A DNA stretch of 50,615 nucleotides from SH-MAG3 sp036374995 (GTDB taxonomy: Bacteria; Gemmatimonadota; Gemmatimonadetes; Longimicrobiales; RSA9). Positions 14,798 through 22,052 of the stretch are shown in pieces. Each line of letters opens with the position of its first letter. The first letter of the stretch is position 1. The notes beneath the pieces are model-generated. The model was not told the DNA's origin, did not search any database, and saw only the letters and a program-made list of their open reading frames with translations. Location of the stretch: contig DASUSS010000044.1 in the NCBI GenBank assembly GCA_036374995.1, forward strand, positions 1 through 50,615. Direction: 5' to 3'. Both the position numbers and the translations under genes were made by a program.

Positions 14798-15277
14798 ATG
14801 AGCTTCGTACACCTGTTCCGCCGATACCTGCGCGAGCAGGGCCTGCCGGTGACGCAGCAGCGGGAAGCGATCGCCGAGGTGGTGTTCGCGTCGTCGGCGC
14901 ATCTGTCGGTGGAGGAGCTGGAGCAGAAGCTGCGGGAGCGCGGGGAGAAGATCGGGAAGGCGACGATCTACCGGACGCTGGAGATGCTGGTGAAGAGCGG
15001 CCTGGTGGAGGAGCACGATTTCGGTGAGGGGTTCAAGCGGTACGAGCATCTGTTCGGCCAGAAGCCGGTGCGGGAGCATCTGATCTGTACGGAATGCGGG
15101 AAGGTGGCGGAGATCCACAGCAGCGAGCTGGTGCGGGTCCAGGAGGAGGCGGCGCGGCGGCAGGGATTCCAGGCGGCGCGGTACCGGCTGCAGATCTATG
15201 GTCTGTGCGCGGAATGCCAGGCGTCGGGAGCGGAGCTGAAGTGGGAGGGTCTGAGCTGCCCGATCGAGACGGTGTGA
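14798..15277 (+). CDS. Fur-family transcriptional regulator
   Basis: 159-aa metal-responsive DNA-binding regulator. The N-terminal winged helix includes LPVTQQREAIAEVVF and the recognition helix region KATIYRTLEMLVKSG (54-68). The C-terminal dimerisation/metal domain has His94, Cys97-x-x-Cys100 and the second pair Cys137-x-x-Cys140, the structural zinc site of the family. A strong AGGAG ribosome site sits five bases before ATG 14798. An operator-like element overlaps its promoter, suggesting autoregulation. It is followed after 29 bp by a ureohydrolase gene that may be co-transcribed. Subfamily (Fur, Zur or PerR) is not certain from sequence; Fur-like is the default reading. Confidence 0.9.
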   Translation: MSFVHLFRRYLREQGLPVTQQREAIAEVVFASSAHLSVEELEQKLRERGEKIGKATIYRTLEMLVKSGLVEEHDFGEGFKRYEHLFGQKPVREHLICTECGKVAEIHSSELVRVQEEAARRQGFQAARYRLQIYGLCAECQASGAELKWEGLSCPIETV

Positions 15278-15306
15278 GTGAAACGCGATGAGGTGAGGGA
15301 GGACGG

Positions 15307-16227
15307 GTGAAGGTTCCGGAATCGTTGCGGGAGCTGGCATGGGAGCTCCCGCACAATTTTTTGGGGCTGGACGAGAAGGCGAGCGATTTCGCGAAGTCGA
15401 GGGCAGTGATCCTGCCGGTGCCGTACGAGGCGACGACGAGCTTCGGCGGCGGCACGGGGAACGGTCCGGCGGCGATTCTGGAAGCATCGCGGTACATCGA
15501 GCTGTACGATCAGGAGCTGGACACGGAGCCGGCGGCTGTGGGCGTCAGCACGCTGCCATCGCTGACGCTGACGGGAGCGGGCCCGCAGGAAGCGATCGCG
15601 GAGCTGCGCGCGACGTACGACCGCCTGCTGGCAGCGGCGGCGGGGAAGTTCGTGATCACGCTGGGCGGCGAGCATTCGGTGTCGAGCGCTCCGATCCTGG
15701 CGTGGACGGAGCGGCTGCAGGCGCAGGGCCGGCGACTCACGGTATTGCAGTTCGATGCGCATACGGATCTGCGGCCGGAGTACGAGGGCTCGCCGTACTC
15801 GCATGCGTCGGTGATGGCGCGGGTGCACGATCGGGTCGAGCTGGTCGCCGTCGGGATCCGCGCGCTGACATCGGACGAGATGCGGCTGGTGCGCAAGTCG
15901 GACAACATCCACGTCTTTCTGGCCGACGACATACACACCGGAGACGCGTGGATGGATGATGTGATGTCGCGTCTGGGCGAGGACGTGTACATCAGCTTCG
16001 ATGTGGATGCATTCGATCCGGCGCTCGTGCCGTCGACGGGCACGCCGGAGCCGGGCGGACTCCAGTGGTACCCGGTGCTGAAGCTGCTGCGCCGGGTATT
16101 CACGGAGCGTACGGTGCACGGAGTGGACGTCGTCGAGCTGGCGCCGATCCCGGGGCTGGCCGCACCGGACTTCCTGGTCGCGAAGCTGGTCTACAAGATG
16201 ATCGGGTACCGCTTCCGCGGGGAGTGA
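15307..16227 (+). CDS. speB: Agmatinase-type ureohydrolase
   Basis: 306-aa manganese enzyme of the arginase/agmatinase family, which releases urea from agmatine (giving putrescine) or related guanidino compounds. All six metal ligands are visible: GGEHS (His123), DAHTD (Asp150, His152, Asp154) and SFDVDAFDP (Asp232, Asp234). The start is GTG with a GGAGG site upstream. Overall length and the N-terminal segment fit agmatinases rather than arginases, but guanidinobutyrase-type substrates cannot be excluded. It lies 29 bp after the Fur-family gene and abuts a convergent gene four bases away. Confidence 0.85.
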   Translation: MKVPESLRELAWELPHNFLGLDEKASDFAKSRAVILPVPYEATTSFGGGTGNGPAAILEASRYIELYDQELDTEPAAVGVSTLPSLTLTGAGPQEAIAELRATYDRLLAAAAGKFVITLGGEHSVSSAPILAWTERLQAQGRRLTVLQFDAHTDLRPEYEGSPYSHASVMARVHDRVELVAVGIRALTSDEMRLVRKSDNIHVFLADDIHTGDAWMDDVMSRLGEDVYISFDVDAFDPALVPSTGTPEPGGLQWYPVLKLLRRVFTERTVHGVDVVELAPIPGLAAPDFLVAKLVYKMIGYRFRGE

Positions 16228-16231
16228 CGCG

Positions 16232-18007
16232 TCACCCGTCGAAGGGCACGCGACGCTCCTCGGTCTGCAGCGCGAGAGCCGGCTCTTCGGGCGGGGTCGT
16301 ATAGCGGCGGAAGAGCGGATGCAGGTCCATCGGATCGTTGATGACGTAGCTTTCCGGGACGAGCCCGCGCGGCGTGAGGAGGAACGGCCAGGACTGCCGC
16401 CCGCCCATTGCGCCATGAGCGCCGATCTGATCGTCGAAACAGATACAGTAATCCTGGTCGGGGTCGTAGGCGCCGAAGAGGATGAGGTCGCCGGCGTTGC
16501 GCATGCGAGCGAGATCGGCGATGGCGGCGCGCTCGACGTCGGTCGAAGCGTAGTTGCGCAGCGGGTCGTCGCCCGAGAGGATCTCCATGCTGCCGTCGGG
16601 CATGAGGAGGGCGCGGCCGCGTAGTGCTTCGACGTGGGCGCCGTCCAGCATGCGGGTAATGACGCAGCCGATGCCGGCGTGGGCGACGAGGAAGTAGTAG
16701 AGCGCGCGGCGATCGGCGTCTTCGCGGATCTCCTGGAAGGACAGCGGGCGTTCCGGCCGGACCCAGTAGACGTGGGCGAGCGAGGAGGAGTAGGTGACGA
16801 CGATGCTCGATTCGTTGGACTCGCGAACGGTCTCGGGCACGAGCGGGAAGAGGCTGTAGTGCTGGCGGAGCCAGCGGCCGAGGCGGAGTCCTGCCCTGCG
16901 TGCGGGCATGCTCGATTCGCCTGATACGTGCTCGAGCTCCTGCACGAGGAAGTCCATGACATCCTGACGCTCGAGCGAGTAGTCGCCGGTGCCGGCGAGC
17001 ACGAGCACGCCGTGCTTCGCGGCACTGACGATCGTGTCGCCGAGCGTCTCGCCGAAGCGGATGCGGTAGGGCACGGATGGTGTCTGCCCGTGGTCGCTCA
17101 GGATGTAGAGGTCGTAGGGCCGGCCGGGAGCGCGGCGCAGCATGCGCAGGATGAGCGCGATGCGGCGATCGAGCGCACGCACGCTGCTGAAGGCGGTGCG
17201 GGACCCGGGGCCGAAGTGGTGGGCGAACTCATCGTACACGTTGTAGGTCGTGTAGATGGAGGGCACGCCCGTGTAGATGTCGAGCAGCACGGCGAGCGTC
17301 TGGAGCTCGCGGAGCACGACGTTCGTGGCGATGTGGAGGAACGGCAGGTACCACCAGTAGTAGGTGTATTCGCCGCGCATCTGTCCCCAGAACCGCACCA
17401 CCTCCTCGCGCAGGTACTCGACGATGCTGTCGAACACCATGCGGAGCATGCGGATCGGATGCAGGAGCAGGAGCAGCGCCACGCGGCCGCCGCCCATCTT
17501 CTGCAGAAACTGCTGGGGCTGCTTGGCCGCGAGCGTGAAGATGGCACGGTCGGCGCCGCCGTCGTAGATATTCACGTAGCCGGAGCCGCCGTCGAGGATG
17601 CCGGTCTCGGGGAGGCGATCGCGGATGTGCTGGACATCGGCCGGCTTCGACCCGATGATGACGCGGCGCTCGGCCTTCTCGTAGAAGCGGAACGCCGGAA
17701 TGTCCTGCTTGGTGCCGTAGAAGATGGCCGCCTGGGCGGCGGGCGTGGCGCTGGGCAGGCCGGCGGGGAATCGGCGCAGCTCCCAGCCGTCGCGCTCGAT
17801 GAGGCGGCGGAGTCGGGGCGCGTAGCCGCGCTCGACGGCGCGGACGAGATCCTCGTGAGCGAGCGCGTCGATCTGAATGACGACGAAGCCGCGCTCCTCC
17901 CGCTCCCGGCGGCGCCGGCGCTCGCCGGTGAACGGAAAGTACTTGAAGCGGTAATAGAGGCGGTACAGCGAGCGTCGCAGACGCTTCAGCCTGCCCGGAG
18001 ATGACAT
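16232..18007 (-). CDS. Alkaline-phosphatase-superfamily phosphodiesterase-like protein
   Basis: 591-aa protein with an alkaline phosphatase/nucleotide pyrophosphatase fold. The first metal motif is FVVIQIDALAHEDL, with Asp as ligand; LPSATPAAQAAIFYG supplies a probable nucleophilic Thr/Ser; TYNVYDEFAHHFG and LSDHGQTPS give the later Asp and His ligands. The N-terminus is strongly basic (RRRRREREERG) without a signal peptide. A hydrophobic patch VALLLLLHP and the Trp/Tyr-rich YYWWYLPFLH suggest membrane contact. The ATG (18007-18005) overlaps the divergent ccdA ATG inside one CATG; a GGAA lies six bases upstream. Substrate unknown. Confidence 0.8.
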   Translation of the reverse strand: MSSPGRLKRLRRSLYRLYYRFKYFPFTGERRRRREREERGFVVIQIDALAHEDLVRAVERGYAPRLRRLIERDGWELRRFPAGLPSATPAAQAAIFYGTKQDIPAFRFYEKAERRVIIGSKPADVQHIRDRLPETGILDGGSGYVNIYDGGADRAIFTLAAKQPQQFLQKMGGGRVALLLLLHPIRMLRMVFDSIVEYLREEVVRFWGQMRGEYTYYWWYLPFLHIATNVVLRELQTLAVLLDIYTGVPSIYTTYNVYDEFAHHFGPGSRTAFSSVRALDRRIALILRMLRRAPGRPYDLYILSDHGQTPSVPYRIRFGETLGDTIVSAAKHGVLVLAGTGDYSLERQDVMDFLVQELEHVSGESSMPARRAGLRLGRWLRQHYSLFPLVPETVRESNESSIVVTYSSSLAHVYWVRPERPLSFQEIREDADRRALYYFLVAHAGIGCVITRMLDGAHVEALRGRALLMPDGSMEILSGDDPLRNYASTDVERAAIADLARMRNAGDLILFGAYDPDQDYCICFDDQIGAHGAMGGRQSWPFLLTPRGLVPESYVINDPMDLHPLFRRYTTPPEEPALALQTEERRVPFDG

Positions 18008-18734
18008 GGAAGGTTCCATAACGTTCGCCGCGGCGTTTGCCGCAGGCGTGCTCTCGTTCCTCTCGCCGTGTGTGTTGCCCATCGTACCCGGCTACCTCGG
18101 CTTCATCACGGGCATGTCGCTCGATGAGCTGCGGGAGGGCACTTCACGGCGTGCAGTGCTCGTGCCAGCGCTCTTCTTCGTGACCGGCTTCACGCTGATC
18201 TTCCTGCTGCTCGGGGCATCGGCCACGCTGCTCGGGCAGGTACTGAAGGTATATCAGGACTGGATCGCGCGCATCGGCGGGCTGCTCATCATCGTGTTCG
18301 GTCTGCATCTGCTGGGCGTGTTCCGGATCGACACGCTGTTGCGGGAGCGGCGGGTGCACCTGAGCCGCACGCCGGCCGGCTACGCGGGAGCGACGTTCGC
18401 GGGTCTGGCGTTCGGCGCGGGCTGGACGCCGTGTCTCGGACCGATCCTGGGTGCTCTGTTGACATACGCCTCCGCGCGCGCGACGCTCGGCCAGGGCATG
18501 GCGCTGCTCGGCAGTTACGCGCTCGGCCTGGCGGTGCCGTTCCTGATCGCGGCGCTCGCGACGGGCGCATTCCTGCGCGCATCGCGGGGCATGCGGCGCG
18601 CAATTCCGATCATCGAGAAGGTCTCGGGCGCACTGCTCGTCGTGATCGGGCTGCTGCTCGTGAGCGGAACGTTTACGGTGATGTCGGGATGGCTGACGCG
18701 GCTGACGCCCGGCTTCATCCTCGAGCGGCTGTAG
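18006..18734 (+). CDS. ccdA: CcdA-type thiol:disulfide electron transporter
   Basis: Six-helix inner-membrane protein (242 aa) of the CcdA/DsbD transmembrane family, moving reducing equivalents from cytoplasmic thioredoxin to extracytoplasmic thioredoxin-like proteins, usually for cytochrome c maturation. The two redox cysteines are present in the family motifs: FLSPCVLPIVPGYLGF (Cys22) and GAGWTPCLGPILGAL (Cys143). A GGAG site lies five to six bases before ATG 18006. That ATG shares bases with the start codon of the divergent phosphatase-fold gene. No cytochrome c or thioredoxin-like partner is next to it. Confidence 0.92.
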   Translation: MEGSITFAAAFAAGVLSFLSPCVLPIVPGYLGFITGMSLDELREGTSRRAVLVPALFFVTGFTLIFLLLGASATLLGQVLKVYQDWIARIGGLLIIVFGLHLLGVFRIDTLLRERRVHLSRTPAGYAGATFAGLAFGAGWTPCLGPILGALLTYASARATLGQGMALLGSYALGLAVPFLIAALATGAFLRASRGMRRAIPIIEKVSGALLVVIGLLLVSGTFTVMSGWLTRLTPGFILERL

Positions 18735-18740
18735 ACCGGG

Positions 18741-19124
18741 TCAGGCGAGCAGCTCGGGCAGTCGGCGCAACAGCTCGCGCGGCTCGATCGGCTTCGTGAA
18801 GAAGTGCGTGCAGCCGGCCTCCAGGCAGGCGGCGCGCTCCTGCGAGCCGACGCGGCCGGTGAGTGCGACGACGCGCACACCGGCGGTCTGCGGCTGTGAT
18901 GTGAGCTGGCGCGCGACTTCGAGACCCGGCCGGTCGGGGAGTCCGAGGTCGAGCAGGACGAGTGCCGGCCGGCGCGCGCTCGCCTCGTCCAGCGCCTCGG
19001 CAGCGGTGCCCGCCTCGTGCACTTCGTACCCCGCATCCTCGAGCAGAAGCCGGAACGCGTGGCGAAGCAGCGGGTCGTCTTCGACGAGGAGGATGGTCGG
19101 TGCAAGGTCGGTCATGCTCGGCAT
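18741..19124 (-). CDS. Stand-alone response regulator receiver
   Basis: 127-aa CheY-like receiver without an output domain. The acidic pocket is EDD at 15-17, the phosphoacceptor Asp59 lies in LVLLDLGLPD, the switch Thr89 in VALTG, and the conserved Lys111 in FFTKPIEP. It begins three bases after the ABC exporter gene stop and is surely co-transcribed with it. With no DNA-binding or enzymatic domain it must act through protein contacts. No histidine kinase is in the window. ATG 19124 and ATG 19115 are both possible starts. Confidence 0.88.
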   Translation of the reverse strand: MPSMTDLAPTILLVEDDPLLRHAFRLLLEDAGYEVHEAGTAAEALDEASARRPALVLLDLGLPDRPGLEVARQLTSQPQTAGVRVVALTGRVGSQERAACLEAGCTHFFTKPIEPRELLRRLPELLA

Positions 19125-19127
19125 AAG

Positions 19128-20924
19128 CTAGACGCCCTCCCGGTCAGCGGCAAGCGGCACCGCCTCGAGTCCTTCCTCGATGAGCTGCCGTTCCAGCAGT
19201 CGTGCATACACTCCGTTCGCGGCCAGCAGTTCCGTGTGCGTGCCTCGCTCCACGATGTGACCGTCGTCGAGCACGAGGATCTGATCGGCACCCATGACCG
19301 CACTGACTCGGTGGCTGACCACGACGGCGGTGCGGCGGCGCAGCACATCGCGCAACCCCGCCAGGATCCGTTTCTCCGTCCGGGTGTCGACCGCGCTCAG
19401 TGCATCGTCGAGCACGATGATCGCCGGATCGCGCGCGAGCGCACGCGCGAGCGTGGCGCGCTGACGCTGGCCGCCGGAGAGGTTGACGCCGCGCTCGCCG
19501 AGGCGGGTCGCGAAGCCGGCCGGAAACGCAGCGATCGTGTCGGTCAGCTGCGCGACAGCGCTCGCCCAGCGCACGCGCTCGCTGCGTTCCGGTGCGTCCG
19601 GCAGACCCATGGCGATGTTGTTCTCGATCGTGTCGGAGAACACGAACGCGTCCTGCGGCACGATACCGATCGCGCTGCGCAGCCGATCCAGTGCGATGCG
19701 GTGGATGGGCACGCCGTCGATCAGCACGGTGCCGCGCGTCGCGTCGTAGCGTCGTGTGAGCAGCGAGATCAGCGTCGACTTGCCCGCGCCGGTCGGACCC
19801 ACGATCGCGACCGTCGCGCCGGCGGGGATGTGGAACGAGACGTCGTGCACGACCCAGCGGTCCGTCTCGGGATAGCGGAAGGAGACGTCGCGGAACTCGA
19901 TCTCGCCGCGGACCCGGCCGAGCGGATGCGGCTCGGCGGGATCGCGGACGCCGGGCGCGGTGGCCATGATCCGGTTGATGCGGCCCATGGACGCGGCGCC
20001 CCGCTGAAACAGGTTGATCACCCAGCCGAGCGCGATCATCGGCCACGTCAGCATTGCGAGATAGAAGATGAAAGCGACGAAATCGCCGCTCGAGATCTCG
20101 CCCGCCATCGCCTGGCGCCCGCCGAACCAGAGTACCGCGAGCAGTCCGAGCCCCGTGAAGATGCTGAGCAGGGGATTGAACACGGCGGTCGTCCGGGCGA
20201 GTCCCATGTTGCGCTCGAGATACTCGCGGTTGATCGCGTCGAACTCGTCTTCCTGAGCAGACTCCTGGTTGTACGCGCGGACGATGCGCACGCCGGTGAG
20301 ATTCTCCTGCACCATGCTGGACAGAACGCCGAGGTGGTCCTGAATGCGTTCCGCCTTCCGGTGAATGATCCGTCCGAAATACGACATCACGAACGGCAGC
20401 ACGGCGAGCGGTGTGAGCGCAATGAACGTGAGTGTCACGCTGTAGCCGAGCATGAACACGAGCGCAGCCGCGGTGCCGACGATCGTATTGACGAGGTACA
20501 TGATGCCGGGACCGACCGCCTGGCGTACCGCCTGGAGATCGTTCGTCGCGCGGCTCATGAGATCGCCCGTGCGGGTCGCGCCGAAGAACGCGGCATCGAG
20601 CCGGACGATGTGCGCGAAGAAGGCATTCCGCAGGTCGGCCTCGATGCGGCGGCTGGTGGCGTTCAGGAGCTGGCGCATGCCGAAGCGCGCTGCGCCCGAG
20701 AGCAGGGCGGCGCCGATGATCAGTCCGGCGAAGCGAAGCAGGACGGTACGCGATGCGACGGGCAGCGTGATCGAATCGATTGCCTGACCGACCAGCCACG
20801 GCACGAGGATGCCGAATCCGTTGGAGACGATGATGAGCGAGAGCCCGGCCAGGATCGCGGCCGTGTAGGGGCGTACAAAGGGGAGGACACTGCGCAGCTC
20901 GCTCACGACCGCCAGGGAGGACAC
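19128..20924 (-). CDS. ABC exporter, fused membrane and ATPase domains
   Basis: 598-aa half-transporter of the MdlB/MsbA type (type IV ABC exporter). Six membrane helices occupy about residues 15-310, with the coupling segment RNAFFAHIVRLDAAFFGATRTGDLMSR. The nucleotide-binding domain has Walker A GPTGAGKST, the Q-loop PQDAFVFSDTI, the signature LSGGQRQR, Walker B IIVLDDALSAVD and the H-loop VVSHR. Two GTG starts 18 bases apart (20924 and 20906) are possible; I use the longer. As a homodimer it would export lipids, peptides or drugs. The receiver protein follows in the same transcript. Confidence 0.88.
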   Translation of the reverse strand: MSSLAVVSELRSVLPFVRPYTAAILAGLSLIIVSNGFGILVPWLVGQAIDSITLPVASRTVLLRFAGLIIGAALLSGAARFGMRQLLNATSRRIEADLRNAFFAHIVRLDAAFFGATRTGDLMSRATNDLQAVRQAVGPGIMYLVNTIVGTAAALVFMLGYSVTLTFIALTPLAVLPFVMSYFGRIIHRKAERIQDHLGVLSSMVQENLTGVRIVRAYNQESAQEDEFDAINREYLERNMGLARTTAVFNPLLSIFTGLGLLAVLWFGGRQAMAGEISSGDFVAFIFYLAMLTWPMIALGWVINLFQRGAASMGRINRIMATAPGVRDPAEPHPLGRVRGEIEFRDVSFRYPETDRWVVHDVSFHIPAGATVAIVGPTGAGKSTLISLLTRRYDATRGTVLIDGVPIHRIALDRLRSAIGIVPQDAFVFSDTIENNIAMGLPDAPERSERVRWASAVAQLTDTIAAFPAGFATRLGERGVNLSGGQRQRATLARALARDPAIIVLDDALSAVDTRTEKRILAGLRDVLRRRTAVVVSHRVSAVMGADQILVLDDGHIVERGTHTELLAANGVYARLLERQLIEEGLEAVPLAADREGV

Positions 20925-21095
20925 CGCAGTGCGGCGGTGTCCGTCAGAAGTTCGGGAAACGGCGCCGTTGCGCGAAAATCCCGTCTGGTGCAAGGCGGCA
21001 TATGCGTTGCACTTACGACGGCCGCGGTACGGCGCTGGACGGCGGAAGGTAGGCCGCCGGGCCGCGCAGTACAAGCCGATATGGTGGAGGCGATG

Positions 21096-21968
21096 ATGGC
21101 AGGTCGGAATATCCGGGCGGCGTGGCTGCTCGTGTTGCCGCTGGCGGTGCTGCCGGTGGCGTGTGTTGGTGAAGGGGCCGACGATGATCGCGCGGCGCTG
21201 CGCGAAGACGAGCTGGAGCGCGAGCTGGATCTCGCGTTCCAGGCGGACACGGTGCCCGGTACGTTCCAGGACACGGTGATCGGCGCAGAGCCGACGCCGG
21301 ATCCCGGGCCGGCCCCGCGGGCTGTCGAGCCGCGCCGTCCCGAGCGGACAACGCCGCCTGCGCCCGCGCCGCGGCCGGCGCCGCGTGAGGAAGCACCGAT
21401 TCCGGCCGCGCCGCGCGAGCCGCGCGTGGTGACGTCGACGGTGCCGATCGGGACGCACATGTCGCTCACGCTGAACGAGACACTGTCGACGGAGGCGAAC
21501 CGGGTGGGCGATTCGTTCACCGCCACGCTGCAGAGCGCGGTGCTCGATGGGAACGGCGACGTGCTGATCCCGGCAGGTGCGACCGTTCGCGGCCGACTCA
21601 CGGAAGTGAACAAGAGCGGGCACGTCGGCGAGACCGGAATTCTGAAGCTGGCATTCGAGGCGGTGTCGTTCGGCGGCCGGAGCTACGCGATGGACGGCAC
21701 GGTGGTGCGCGCGAATCCGCAGCGGTCCAACCGTACATCGGCGTCGTCGCAGGTCGGCAAGGCAGCTGCGGGCGCGGCCGCCGGCGCGATCCTCGGTCGG
21801 GTGCTGGGCAAGGACACGCGGTCGACCCTGAAGGGTGCCGTGATCGGTGCCGCTGCCGGTACCGCGATCGCGATGGGTACCGCGGATGTGGACGTGGTGT
21901 TGCCCGCGGGATCATCGATGGACATCCGACTCGATTCACCGATCGAGATTCGACGCACAATCAGCTGA
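21096..21968 (+). CDS. Lipoprotein with Pro-rich linker and glycine-zipper segment
   Basis: 290-aa predicted lipoprotein. The signal peptide ends in the lipobox LPVAC with Cys23. An acidic stretch is followed by a Pro/Ala/Arg-rich linker (about 60-115). A beta-rich domain then follows (about 118-205) with IPAGATVRGRLTEVNKSG, reminiscent of TrbI/VirB10-like and other beta-sandwich envelope domains. Next comes a Gly/Ala zipper AAAGAAAGAILGRVLG and AVIGAAAGTAIAMG, and a final VVLPAGSSMDIRLD strand. The ATG at 21096 has GGAGG five bases upstream, better placed than the ATGs at 21081 or 21093. The role is unknown; envelope attachment is the safe inference. Confidence 0.72.
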   Translation: MAGRNIRAAWLLVLPLAVLPVACVGEGADDDRAALREDELERELDLAFQADTVPGTFQDTVIGAEPTPDPGPAPRAVEPRRPERTTPPAPAPRPAPREEAPIPAAPREPRVVTSTVPIGTHMSLTLNETLSTEANRVGDSFTATLQSAVLDGNGDVLIPAGATVRGRLTEVNKSGHVGETGILKLAFEAVSFGGRSYAMDGTVVRANPQRSNRTSASSQVGKAAAGAAAGAILGRVLGKDTRSTLKGAVIGAAAGTAIAMGTADVDVVLPAGSSMDIRLDSPIEIRRTIS

Positions 21969-22002
21969 ACACGAGCTGCCGGCGCTTCGCGCGCAGGCGT
22001 GG

Positions 22003-22038
22003 GGGGAGGGTCGCGGCACCGCCGGGGCCCTCCCCTTT
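22003..22038 (+). terminator. Rho-independent terminator after the glycine-zipper lipoprotein gene
   Basis: GGGGAGGG (22003-22010) pairs with CCCTCCCC (22028-22035), followed directly by TTT, with a small nested GGC/GCC hairpin in the loop. It lies between two convergent genes and fits termination of the plus-strand lipoprotein transcript. Confidence 0.6.
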
Positions 22039-22052
22039 CGTGTGCGGCGCTC

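Noticed and set aside
19017..20990. Long plus-strand frame opposite the receiver and ABC exporter genes
   Set aside because: Antisense shadow; only its last part, from 21096, is the real lipoprotein gene.
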